The translations under genes and the position numbers were made by a program. From Chara braunii (taxonomy: Eukaryota; Streptophyta; Charophyceae; Charales; Characeae): a stretch of DNA of 22,383 bases. Positions 8,817-17,164 of the stretch are shown in pieces. The DNA is taken from NCBI GenBank assembly GCA_003427395.1, contig BFEA01000803.1, positions 464,643-487,025 of the forward strand, read 5' to 3'. Within the stretch, counting starts at the first letter, position 1, and every line of letters starts with the position of its first letter. The notes beneath the pieces are model-generated. The model did no database searches. It was not told where the DNA came from and was given only the letters and a program-made list of their open reading frames with translations.

Positions 8817-9215
8817 CGCATAGTGCTGCGCATTGCGGTCCCGGCAAGCAGCCTGTGTAAGGGAGAGGAAGCCATGCAAAATCCTCGGACGTCAACGGGT
8901 CCAAGACCTCTATGTTGAACTCGTGCGTCAAATCCCTTGAAGAACCACTTGAAGGCGACTCATTGTCGCTGTTGCCAGACGGAGAAGAAGCCGCACACAC
9001 ATCTTGTTCTTGAGCTTGAGAACCCAGCGAAGGAACGAGCTGGGAAGCATAGTCCTCATAAGAATATAAGAGAGGACCGTCGACTTCCGCATGTGCCTCG
9101 GAATGAAGAGAGGTTGCTCGCGAAGCAACCGGTTCCGAAGGCGTTGAGAGAGCAGCCGCATCACTCTCGGCGGTGCTCACTTTCCCAAAGGGAATTTGCC
9201 TTTGACTTGCGTGTG
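8813..9215 (-). pseudogene. Element A gag C-terminus/linker, upstream part
   Basis: In the frame of the 8611-9261 ORF the first part of the protein is a serine- and acid-rich linker (PFGKVSTAESDAAALSTP, SSPSGNSDNESPSSGSS) followed by EFNIEVLDPLTSEDFAWLPL and PGPQCAALCAHVT. It ends at the LTR C boundary. Residues beyond 8813 in that ORF are LTR sequence. A frameshift near 9185 separates it from the zinc knuckle frame. I place it in the gag-pro linker by position; no catalytic domain is seen. Confidence 0.65.
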
Positions 9216-9260
9216 GCATTGCGCGGTGTCGTGCACCGCGCTGTTGCACCACAAACAGCA
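9216..9260 (-). pseudogene. Element A Gag CCHC zinc knuckle
   Basis: Directly after the TGA (9261-9263) that ends the gag ORF, and in the same frame, the minus strand encodes CLWCNSAVHDTAQC. This is a C-x2-C-x4-H-x4-C retroviral-type knuckle, the RNA-binding nucleocapsid motif. The single stop between capsid and knuckle looks like a point mutation in this copy. Confidence 0.85.
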
Positions 9261-10418
9261 TCAGTACTTAATGCGGATGCGGTAAACGCCTTCCGAGATA
9301 CCGTAATGTGTCCAAGGCTCTTGAGCCGCTGGTCCGACCCCGGGGGATGAATTGGTGTGTGTCTTCGGTTTGTCGCGTCCTCGCCCTGTGGCGGGGCGGC
9401 CACCATCCCGGGCGGCTGCCAATCTGTCTCCGTCATCAGAAGAGGCAGCCTCGTTTGAGGCGCCGGTCACTGTAGTTGCTGCGACCACGACCACTTTCGG
9501 CCGATGCTGATCTCTGCCCTGGCTCGCAGCAGACGAACAACTCAAATTCTTGGCTTCGGTGTTCGTCATGATGATCTGCGAGGCTTTATCAAAAAGCTGC
9601 TCACTTGTGGTGAGCGTCTCCGCAACTTGCGTCAAGGCGTTCTGCAACACCGGACAACTCTTCCTGGTGAAGAAGTGTTTGATCGCGACGAAGGGCAACG
9701 ACAAGTTGGGCGTGGACGCCAAGCGTTGGTACTCCGTTATCCAGTCCAGGCTCGGCAGGTCATTCTGATAGAACCGTTGAAGTTTCTCGACTGCCTGAAG
9801 CTCGGGCGGCTCCACTTGGAACCGCTTATGCCATGCTGCCTTGAGATCAGCCCAGTTGATCTTCGTATGCAGCTCGGAGACTGCGACGGTGTGCGTGGAC
9901 AACATGTTGTCCAGCCATGCCTGGCACGCGCCCCCCGAGCGGGAGTATAAGTATGCGTGCCGGTTCGGGTTGCTGACGTGGTGAATGTCCAACTTCAACT
10001 CGAACTTGCGCCACCATGGAATCGGGTCCGTCTTCGCTGCATCGCAAAAGATCGGCAGGCCGTCAAACTTTGGGATGCTCTCACGAGTAGTCGCGGTCAG
10101 ACTGGCTGTGGTGGCACAAATCCGCTGGTCAATCCGCTGATTTGTCGCTAGAGCGCCATCCTTGAGAGTCCCGGCGTTGATTTCCAAGACGTTGACTCGG
10201 TCCGTCAAGTTGGAGGGTCCGGCGGGTGAGCACCATGCACTGATGTGACCTGCTGCTGCGGTGACTGGTTGCTGACATGGCATTGCTGACGTGTCCTGCT
10301 GATGTGGCAACTCACCAACGCTGCCGCAGGGGGTACCTGGAGACAGATAGAGAAGACCAGAGGGGGCAACAACATAGGTGGGGAGGGGTGGGATAAAATC
10401 GCCCAGATAAGGAGCCAC
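9261..10418 (-). pseudogene. Element A Gag (capsid-like region)
   Basis: A 385-codon frame. Residues 1-60 are proline- and hydrophobic-rich. Residues 70-110 (LTDRVNVLEINAGTLK ... NQRIDQRI) could form a short coiled coil. Residues 117-270 carry the Retrotrans_gag-like pattern: KFDGLPIFCD, PIPWWRKFELKLDI, ACQAWLDNML, WADLKAAWHKRFQ, LDWITEYQRLAS and FFTRKSCPVLQNAL. The tail is basic (RDKPKTHTNSS). The family role is to build the virus-like particle that packages element RNA. It ends in a premature TGA just before the zinc knuckle. The start at 10418 is the first ATG of the frame; element B is inserted 108 bp upstream, in the leader. Confidence 0.85.
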
Positions 10419-10525
10419 TAATCAAAAAGAAAACTTTGCAAAAAAAAATCGAGGAAAAGAAAAAAAATAAAAAAATACTCGTTTGCAAGTTCAGTAGGCC
10501 TCCCAATTCCCCCTGAAGTGCGAAA
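10419..10525 (-). other. Element A leader, gag-proximal part
   Basis: This 107-bp A-rich stretch (AAAAAAAATCGAGGAAAAG and similar, plus strand) lies between the gag start and the insertion point of element B. The leader continues at 20777. The last four bases (GAAA, 10522-10525) are the left target-site duplication of element B. Confidence 0.75.
10522..10525. repeat. Target-site duplication GAAA, left copy (element B)
   Basis: GAAA precedes TGAAACGG at 10526 and recurs at 20777-20780 right after the 3' LTR end. Confidence 0.75.
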
Positions 10526-11362
10526 TGAAACGGTTTTCACCTTTTTGCAGTAACAGATGCAGATCCCAGGGCTCGATCCCTAGTCCTTACCCCACCGTGT
10601 ACAGTACCTGTGTAGACCCCGAGAGTTGAACCTGTGACGTGTGTACTACTAAGTAACTTGTAGGCTGTCGTAGGGGTTCGATCTGTAGGTCTGTCGCATA
10701 GAAGTCTTAGTGAAGTCTAAAAGCCTTAGCTGTAGCCTTCTAGAAGGTCGGCAAGTGGGCAAGTGGGCAAGTGGTGAGTCAAGTGGTGGACTAACTGCAG
10801 AGCGATTGCAGTACGACCTCAGTAGGTTAGCAGTCAGTCTCGAAGCAGTCAGCGGTAAGGTCCAGTCAGTCCCAGTCCGGTCCAGCAAGTACCACGAGGG
10901 ACTGTGAGCACCATGGGTCAATGGAAAGGGGCAGACCAACGAGCTTCAGAAGTATAAATCAAGAGGCAGCACCCAGTCATTCATTCATTCCTGCGTGAGC
11001 CATGCGGAAGCGCTGCCACAACGACTTGTGCAAGGAGATCTGCAGTGAGCCGGAAGCTGAAGTGGTCGAGAGAGGAGCGTAGCATAGCGATAGGGTAGTT
11101 GCGGCCATAGCCGCCATAGCTAGAGTTAGTGTGTGTAGTGTGTGTGTGTATGTGTGAGTGCAGAGTAACGAGTGTGGGATATCCAGGGTGATCCGGTGTA
11201 TGCGAACAGACAGTTGTTTGGGCGCTGAGTCGCCATAGCCATTGAAAGTGAACTCGTATCTGGGTTGCCATATCTCTGAGTTCTGAGTGGGCATATGTCG
11301 CCAGTTTGCTGCGTTACTGTTTGCATGCATGTAAAGTGTGAATGAGAGTGAGTCTGATTGCA
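10526..11362 (+). repeat. 5' LTR of element B
   Basis: This 837-bp LTR runs from TGAAACGGTTTTCACC to GAGTCTGATTGCA. Compared with the 3' LTR it lacks about 17 bp near 10670 and 9 bp of a TG-rich repeat near 11137, and has one extra GGGCAAGTG unit near 10760. It contains the TATA box, a TG-rich stretch (11130-11160) and several GCCATAGC words. It is followed by a PBS, which identifies it as the 5' copy. Confidence 0.95.
10953..10959 (+). promoter_or_regulatory. TATA box of element B (5' LTR)
   Basis: TATAAAT in the context CAGAAGTATAAATCAAGAGG, about 430 bp into the LTR. It is conserved in the 3' LTR (20355-20361). Transcription would be expected to start some 30 bp downstream, at the U3/R boundary. 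Confidence 0.7.
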
Positions 11363-11376
11363 TCGGTATCAGAACT
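11363..11376 (+). other. Primer-binding site of element B (tRNA-Met type)
   Basis: TCGGTATCAGAACT directly follows the LTR end. It resembles TGGTATCAGAGC, the complement of the 3' end of initiator tRNA-Met used by many plant LTR elements, with two mismatches. Element A has a related site (21242-21255). Confidence 0.75.
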
Positions 11377-11824
11377 GGTACCCGCTATTCCACGCGCGCC
11401 GTGTCACCGTGTGTCGCGGGGAGGAGATGCGCCATAGCTGAGGTGGCCGCCGAGAGCAGTAGTCCGCCGTAGCGGACCTGAAGGTTGGAGAAGCCGCCGC
11501 GCACCTGCAAAGAAGACCACGACGAAGAAGAAGACCGAGAGAGAGAGAGAGAGAGAAGGGTTGAGCGATACAAGATTGGGTTACTACGTACCTGCTGCGC
11601 TGGAATATCGCTACGGAGAGAGAGAGAGAGAGAGAGAGATGAGCGATACAAGTTTGGTTGTCACGTACCTGTGAAGCTGCTGTGCGGTCCCACGAAGAAG
11701 AAGACTGCGGCCATAGCCGCGGAGTTTGACCACGGAGTAACGAAGGAGGGAGAGAGAGTGGACAGAGGGAGAGACCGAAGAAAGAGAGGGAAGCCATAGC
11801 CAAGGAGGAAGAAAGAGAGACGAT

Positions 11825-11857
<33 letters not shown>

Positions 11858-11858
<1 letters not shown>

Positions 11859-12420
11859 GCCTTCAACCTATCCCCTCACCCTATGGATGTGCACACACCC
11901 TGTGGAACTTGCTGAGTCAAGTTTGTCTGTCTCTTCTTTCTGCATTGAGTCTCTTTTGTTCAGGTGATAGGAACTCTGTGGATGAAGGATAGGGCCTTGT
12001 TGACCAAACCCACACGGGCTGAATAGGGCTAAAGACTGTGTCTGACGACTCGACTGTCCCGGAGGACACGAACCCTCCCAAGGACCGGTACTGACCGGTG
12101 GGCTGCTCGGTGTTGCATGGTAGGCCCACAATCCGAGCTGTGGGCTGCACAACAGGCCGTCTAAGTGTTGAGAAGACCTGCTGATCGCGTCGTCCTGTCT
12201 GCGGCGTTAAATAATTCCTGAGGAGTTACGAGGGATCTCCTTAAATGCCTCCTGATCAACAACAGGTCTTGTAGTGACAGCCTTAGAGTAGGTCTAGGCT
12301 AGAGACCCTAGTTGACAAGATCCTGTCCGGATTCTGTAAGTCCTTAGATTGAGTCAGTAGGTGAGTCAGTTAGGGGGAGTAGAGTCTAAGTGGTGAGGAG
12401 TGGAACCGCTGTCTGGTTGT
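11858..12420 (+). repeat. Leader duplication, copy 1
   Basis: This block starts AGCCTTCAACCTATCCCCTC and ends GGTTGT before the N at 12421. It repeats at 12694-13252 with roughly 7-10 % differences by eye, including small indels such as GGACACGAACC against GGCCTAACC. It is preceded by a poly(A) run and GAGAAAG. Confidence 0.9.
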
Positions 12421-12547
12421 NAAAAAAAAAAAAAAAAAAAAAAAAGAGAAAGAGAAGACAGTCAAGGTGAAGAAGGAAGAGGCGAGGTGGAGAGAAAGAA
12501 GGTGAAGGGTGGCGACGAAGGTGAAGCCGGCCGCCATAGCCGGGAAG

Positions 12548-12667
12548 TTGACCGGAGGCGTTGACCAGAGTTGACCGGCGTTGACCGGGAGTTGACCATA
12601 GTTGACCGGGAGTTGACCGCAGCGTTGACCGAGGCGTTGACCAAGACCGTTGATCACGAGTTTGACC
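12548..12667 (+). promoter_or_regulatory. Array of ten TTGACC (W-box-like) motifs
   Basis: TTGACC begins at 12548, 12561, 12571, 12581, 12592, 12602, 12613, 12625, 12637 and 12662. A variant TTGATC sits at 12651. Nine copies are spaced 10-13 bp, close to one DNA helical turn. TTGAC(C/T) is the core binding site of plant WRKY factors. Function is inference; a degenerate minisatellite with a unit of 10-12 bp is the simpler reading. Confidence 0.6.
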
Positions 12668-12693
12668 AAGCTGGAGTCGGTATATTCTCGCCA

Positions 12694-13252
12694 AGCCTTT
12701 AGCCCATCCCCTCGCCCTATGGATGTGCACACGCCCTGTGGTACTTGCTGAGTCTAGTCTGTCTGTCTCTTCTTTCTGCATTGAGTCTCTTTTGTCCAGG
12801 TGATAGGAACTCTGTGGATGAAGGACAGGGCCTTGTTGACCAAACCCACACGGGCTGAGTAGGGCTAAAGACTGTGTCTGACGACTCGACTGTCCCGGAG
12901 GCCTAACCCTCCCAAGGACCGGTACTGACTGGCAGGCTGCTCGGTGTGGCACGGTAGGCCCAAAATCCGAGTTGTGGGCTGCACATCAGGCCGTCTAAGT
13001 GTTGAGAGACCTGCTGATCGCGTCGTCCTGTCTGCGANGTTAAATAATTCCTGAGGAGTTACGGGGGATCTCCTTAAATGCCTCCTGATCAGCAACAGGT
13101 TTAGTAGTGACAGCCTTAGAGTAGGTTTAGGCTAGAGATCCTATTTGACAGGATCCCTGTTCGGATTCTGTGAGTCTTAGATTGAGTCAATTAGTTTGTC
13201 AGTCAGGGGTTAGAGTCTACGTGGTGAGGTTTGGAACCGTCAATCCGGTTGT
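12694..13252 (+). repeat. Leader duplication, copy 2
   Basis: Second copy of the 560-bp block (AGCCTTTAGCCCATCCCCTC to CCGGTTGT), containing an N at 13038. It leads into the gag start 72 bp later. It differs from copy 1 more than the two LTRs differ from each other, so the duplication seems older than this insertion. Confidence 0.9.
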
Positions 13253-13324
13253 GCACTTATCAACGTGGTTGAGACCCGTAGTGGGAAGAGCACTAGCCCC
13301 TACACCTAGGAGCAACAAGAGAAG

Positions 13325-13906
13325 ATGGCCGCCTTAATGAGAGAGAACAAGGAGAGGAAAGAGCTCCTGAAACAGGCGAAGTTAAAAGCAATCGCAGAGG
13401 AGCAGGCGGCGAAGATGAAGAAGTTGGAAGAAGAGATGGAGGAGAAGAAAAAGGGTGCCGAGGTACTAGCAGCAGCAGAAGCAGAAGAGGAGAGAAAATG
13501 CAGGGAAGTAAAAGGGGAGAGTAGTGGCACGGCAAATGAGGATGCAGCAATGGAGAAGAAAATCAGTGAGTGGATTGTTAATTTATCGTTGGGGGAAGAT
13601 GAGGAGGCACAGTTCTATGTGCCACAGGATGAGAGGGATGCGTTAGCCAGTACGCTAGCAACAATCGAGGACCCTCTGGAACGGCAAGAAGCAGAGGAGG
13701 AGAAGAAGTTGGAGTGGAAACTGAGGATGAAGAGAGAGAAGAAGAGTAGGAGGGACGAAGTTAATAGGTTGACCGCGGAGGTGGCAAAGGTGAGAGATTG
13801 TATCAAGAGGTGCAGGTGCAGGAGGATATTTCTGCCAAAATGGATAAGATGCTGGGGTACTTAGAAGTGTTGAGTGCGGCCTGGATGGAGGAGCGCCAAG
13901 CTAACT
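13325..13906 (+). pseudogene. Element B Gag N-terminal coiled coil
   Basis: The ATG at 13325 has a good context (GAGAAGATGGCC) and opens 179 codons. Residues 1-65 are a highly charged helix (ENKERKELLKQAKLKAIAEE, KMKKLEEEMEEKKKG), a likely coiled coil. Residues 80-115 are more mixed (ISEWIVNLSLGEDEEAQFYV), and residues 118-155 form a second charged helix. The frame is lost near 13795. The +1-shifted frame continues the same helical style (MDKMLGYLEVLSAAWMEERQ) up to a TAG at 13907-13909. It probably drives Gag multimerisation, as inferred from the coiled coil and its position before the capsid region. Confidence 0.75.
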
Positions 13907-13909
13907 AGG

Positions 13910-14805
13910 GTCACAATGTGGCCCTGAGTGCCATGCGGTCAGGATTTCGAGACTTCGCGCGCGATATGGTCACCCATGTTGGAGGAGAAGTTAGGCGATT
14001 GAGAGACAACGTGGGGAAGTTCTGTGAGGGCGCTATCGAGGGTGCCAAAGCAGTAGCCGGTGTCGAGAGTGAGGCCAGGCCTCGTAAAGAGCCCGTCAAG
14101 CTTAAGTTCCCAGATGCTTATGGCGGGAAGGAGGAGGAGAATTTTGATAACTGGGAGGCTAGTGTAAATAGTTATGTGTACTTACAGCACATCCTGACTA
14201 AGGAGCAAGTCCTTGTCGCCTTCCAGGCCCTCAAAGATGAAGCGGCCAGTTTTGCCAGATCCCTTGCACGCGCAGCTGGTTGTGAAAACAACCTGGTTGC
14301 ATATTCTAAGATCACCCCCCTTCCTCAATTCTTCAAACTCCTGAGAGAGAGATTTGCTGACCCAACAAGAGGCGTTAGAGCCTCTGATAAGTTACAGACC
14401 ATCCACTCACGACAGTGGAGGAGTGCAAGAGCACTCAAGGGCGTCATGGACGACCTGGTAGCCATCCCAGACCATGGGGTCACTGAGCCCCAGTTGGTCC
14501 AATTGTTTTATCGTCCCATGCCAGAGCCCCTGCGTGGGAATTTCTTTGACAAGTCTCAACAGGCCCACATCACGTATGATGTACTGAGTAGAGAGGTGGT
14601 CCTGTTCGAGTCAAAGTCCATGCCAGTATCCACTTTCTGGCATAAGGACTTGGATAAGGGAAAGAAGTGGAAAGGTCGTACCATCTTTGACCAAGTCAGG
14701 GCCAAGGATCATATGATCCTTACTTTAGAGGAAGGTGGTACCGACGAGGTCCCATATAGTCAGATCGAGTGGGGCCTCAAGGATGAGGACAATAGCGTGG
14801 GGTAG
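13910..14805 (+). pseudogene. Element B Gag capsid-like region
   Basis: The 295-codon frame follows the TAG at 13907. It starts with an amphipathic stretch (FRDFARDMVTHVGGEVRRL) and then the gag domain: VKLKFPDAYGGKEEENFDNW, QALKDEAASFARSL, FFKLLRERFADPT, QLVQLFYRPMPEPLRGNFF. The pattern is that of Retrotrans_gag proteins, in which a charged or aromatic N-terminal helix is followed by the F-x-x-L-x-x-x-F box. The first listed codon is GTG, so the true start is upstream in the coiled-coil part. It ends at a TAG (14803-14805). The Gly/Arg-rich tail continues behind that stop. Confidence 0.8.
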
Positions 14806-15175
14806 GGGATGTCCTATGCTGCTGTCGCGGCTGGAGGGAGGCCGCAAGGTCGAGGAGGCCAGGGCCAAAGGGGCCAGGCCACAGAAGGCCGAGGACCGGG
14901 CGCGCAGGGGTTGGCGGACAAGGGAACCGCCAAGTGGGAGGTAGGGGTCAAGGTCCCCCGCCAAATCGCCAGGGTTCTTGTCGGTCCCCGCAGGGACGAG
15001 GTGGAAGGCCACCTCAAGGAGGATGGCACCCAGGCTTGCCACAGGGCAGGCCCTGGAAAGATTTGGGCTTGGACCAACGCGTATGGCAGGAACGCGTGGA
15101 CTTGGGTCAGTGCGTGTTTTGTGGTGACCCGACCCATGTAATTAAATTTTGTCCTAAGTACAGACAGGCCCGATC
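14806..15175 (+). pseudogene. Element B Gag RGG-rich tail and CCHC zinc knuckle
   Basis: After the TAG the same frame gives SYAAVAAGGRPQGRGGQGQR, a Gly/Arg/Gln-rich RNA-binding type tail. A frameshift near 14940 then leads to more GRGGRPPQGG-type sequence and CVFCGDPTHVIKFC (codons 15111-15152), a C-x2-C-x4-H-x4-C zinc knuckle. This is the nucleocapsid part of Gag. Three reading frames are used for what should be one protein, so this copy cannot make it intact. Confidence 0.85.
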
Positions 15176-15845
15176 ATGGCCCCGATGGGCTGCTCAACAG
15201 TCAAAATGCAGCCGCTAGTAGGGGTCGCAACTGCCCCTACTTCAAGGCCATGTGGGGAAGCGAGCGCACGCATACAAGAAACTCCCAAACCACATGAGCC
15301 TATGGCAGAGGTTGCAGACCCGTGCCTAGCTAGCTGTCCAGAGACTGCTTGTGTTAGCGTCTCTCTAGGCACGTCCCTCACAGGCGTAGCAGAGGAATTG
15401 AAGGAAAGGATGCCAGCCTGGGCCAAAATGAAGAAGGAGAGTAAAGGACAGCTGATTTTGGTAGATGTAGAGGTGTTTAGGAGGAGGGTAGGGGCCCTTA
15501 TAGATTCAGGGGCTACCCATAGTTATATTAGTCGTAGAGCGCTGAAGAAGTTGAGGCTAGGGTTAAAGGTCAAGAAATTGGAAGACCGCGTAGTCAGTGT
15601 CCTCGCAGACAACCGCACGATGCATGTAGAGACTACGTAGAGGGAGTCGAACCGTACTTTCGCCTAGAGAAAGATGGGAAGGTGGAGAAAGTTCTCCATT
15701 CCCTGACTCTCCTTGTGCAGGATGACCTTCCTTTCGACATAGTGTTAGGAATGGATTGGGAAGAAGCAGCAAGGGCCACAGTCCACCTGAGAGAGCAAAA
15801 GTGTAGGCTCCCTAGTCCATCCAGCGAGGTTAAGACTGCACACTC
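15176..15845 (+). pseudogene. Element B aspartic protease
   Basis: A 154-codon frame (to 15640) contains ILVDVEVFRRRVGALIDSGA at its core. DSGAT (from about 15505) is the catalytic motif of retropepsins, and it is followed by HSYISRRAL. A TAG at 15638-15640 ends the frame. A +1-shifted frame then carries the C-terminal half with DDLPFDIVLGMDWEEAARAT, the second protease hallmark (I-V-L-G-M-x-W). Protease homology ends near 15845, where the foreign segment starts. The first codons of the ORF are linker. Confidence 0.88.
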
Positions 15846-15916
15846 AAGGCCAGCGAACGAAGTGGGCGCTCGAACTCCGAAACTGCTTGCTGGACGCGGC
15901 ACCCGCATTTGTACTC

Positions 15917-15951
15917 GAGCAGACGCTTCGCGTCTGATCTATCGCCAGAGT
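15917..15951. repeat. Inverted repeat arm 1 in the foreign segment
   Basis: The reverse complement of this 35-mer matches 16276-16310 at 33 of 35 positions. It contains its own hairpin CAGACGC-TTC-GCGTCTG. Dispersed GC-rich palindromes of this sort are typical of some algal organelle genomes. Confidence 0.85.
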
Positions 15952-16275
15952 GGAGCCAAAGGCGCAACGGGAAGCAGAGGCCTCTCTTATTTGACATTTA
16001 AGGCCGAAGGATGATTCATATATGAGAATTGACTCAACTCATTCTCGGTGAACTTATAAATAAGAAATAACGCGGGAATTTAATATTGGATCTTTGGACT
16101 TTAAGTTTTCGAAATCGTGGTTTTACATACCACAATCTTCTAATATTGTAGCTATATGCTATATATGGTAAACCAGCCAGGCGCCTGGACCTGACAATAC
16201 CACACGTGTTTGTAAGTTACAAACGGGAGTCAGGTGAGTTTGGCGACGAGTCGCTGCGGCGCCCTAAACCAGGCG

Positions 16276-16310
16276 ACTCTGGCGATAGAGCAGATGCGAA
16301 GCGTCTGCTC
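16276..16310. repeat. Inverted repeat arm 2 in the foreign segment
   Basis: Partner of 15917-15951. It reads ACTCTGGCGATAGAGCAG followed by a hairpin (GCAGATGC-GAA-GCGTCTGC). The two arms enclose 324 bp. Confidence 0.85.
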
Positions 16311-16325
16311 TGGCGAGCGGAGTGA

Positions 16326-16694
16326 GTGTCGGGATATAATCAAGAAGTGAACCACGAATCTCAATTCTCTTGTCTAGACCCAAGCAAGTGCACACACAGC
16401 CCAAGGCCAAGGGCACAATTCTTCGACACAGTCGATCATGGTATTATGTATAGTATCATCCAGATAATCCTTCCTATGCCAATAAGAATTATGATCCCGA
16501 TGGACCACGCAAATATACTTACATTTTACAATGCAAGAACCTGTGGCATTTTCAACTACTACTCCTTTGCGGCTCCCCTGGCGGGCCTGAGTCGTATTAT
16601 ACACTTATTGTGGTCTTCATGTGGTCTTACGTTATCAACTAAATACAAACTTAGGTCTTTAAGGTCAGAGATTACTCGTCTGACACGGCAATGA
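16326..16694 (+). pseudogene. Group II intron maturase fragment (domain X)
   Basis: A 122-codon open frame. Residues 59-111 match the maturase domain X pattern of group II intron-encoded proteins: ILTFYNA (64-70), GIFNYYSFA (74-82), L-x-RIIHLL and SCGLTLSTKYKLRS (98-111). Residues 32-40 (FFDTVDHGI) resemble the RT motif around the first catalytic aspartate of these proteins. If so, most of the RT domain between is deleted in frame. Domain X binds intron RNA and promotes splicing. The stop lies 120 nt before a domain V-like sequence, as expected for an ORF in intron domain IV. The start codon shown is not meaningful. An unrelated ORF is possible but the domain X spacing is hard to explain otherwise. 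Confidence 0.65.
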
Positions 16695-16814
16695 GTTTAC
16701 CACTTTCATCGGCGAACAACCGAACCCTTGGAACCTCGACCTTCCACCATTACTGATGGGGTAAGACTATGCCTTCACCATATTCACTACAGTCACCTGT
16801 AAGAACTTAGGTAC

Positions 16815-16829
16815 GAGCCGTATGAATGA
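16815..16829 (+). ncRNA. Partial group II intron domain V (5' strand)
   Basis: GAGCCGTATGAATGA matches the start of domain V, the catalytic hairpin of group II introns (consensus beginning GAGCCGUAUG). The GAAA-type loop and the 3' strand ending in CGGTTC are absent; the sequence changes at about 16830. The intron copy is truncated inside domain V and could not self-splice. Confidence 0.5.
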
Positions 16830-16885
16830 TGTGTGCAAGAAAGACAAAAGGTGTAGACAACACTCTGACACATTGCTGTCTCGGT

Positions 16886-17164
16886 GCTCCCTCGTTCGCG
16901 CGATTAGTCAAAAAGGAGCAACTGGAGGATCAGGTCTTTGTAGTATATGTCAGACCTGTCACTGAGCCTAAGGAAGGAGATAGTTCCACGGATCCAACCA
17001 TTGCCAAGCTGCTGGAGGAGTTCAAAGATTTGGTCGAGTCGCCGGCAGGAGTGGTACCGCGACCAATCCAGCACAGAATAGAAATAGAGCCTGGCAGTAC
17101 AACTCCTAAGGGCGCAGTCTACAGGATGTCCCCTAGAGAGTTAGAGGAGCTGCGTAAGCAGTAG
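16886..17164 (+). pseudogene. Element B RT N-terminal region
   Basis: The frame opened at 16826 becomes retroelement-like at FARLVKKEQLEDQVFVVYV. It continues with LLEEFKDLVESPAGVVPRP, QHRIEIEPGS and AVYRMSPRELEEL, the usual entry to Ty3 RT. It ends in a TAG at 17162-17164 that is reached through a one-base shift; the RT continues in the next frame (DELLEKGWIRPSSSPF) directly across the junction. Confidence 0.88.

Larger units (their letters stand above)
11377..13324 (+). other. Element B 5' leader (non-coding)
   Basis: About 1.95 kb between PBS and gag with no credible gene. It contains GA microsatellites (11537-11556, 11617-11639), a poly(A) run of about 28 (11825-11852), two diverged copies of a 560-bp block, a second A run after an N (12422-12446), and a TTGACC array. 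Short ORFs here are low-complexity or shadows. Leaders of Ty3 elements carry dimerisation and packaging signals; none can be assigned here. Confidence 0.8.
15850..16885 (+). other. Foreign ~1-kb segment between PR and RT: group II intron-derived
   Basis: Element B homology stops after the protease motif and resumes at SFARLVKKEQLEDQVFVVY (about 16890). The DNA between has a different character: AT-rich stretches (16015-16170), GC-rich palindromes, a 33/35 inverted repeat (15917-15951 with 16276-16310), the palindrome CCAGGCGCCTGG (16177-16188), a maturase-like fragment and half of a group II domain V. Borders are approximate. I infer capture of an organellar group II intron fragment. I cannot tell mitochondrion from another donor. 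Confidence 0.6.

Noticed and set aside
10649-11363. Overlapping ORFs inside the element B LTRs
   Set aside because: They recur in both LTRs on the minus strand with TG-repeat-derived His-Thr runs; the LTR is regulatory and no coding signal is seen.
11537-11640. CRISPR-like array in the GA-rich leader
   Set aside because: These are GA microsatellites without spacers, in a eukaryotic retrotransposon.
16326-16694. Functional self-splicing intron that removes the insert from element B RNA
   Set aside because: Domain V lacks its second strand, most of the RT domain is missing, and the flanking frames do not join.
15176-17164. Programmed frameshifting between protease and RT of element B
   Set aside because: Stops and shifts are scattered through gag, PR, RT and IN with no common slippery site; decay explains them better.
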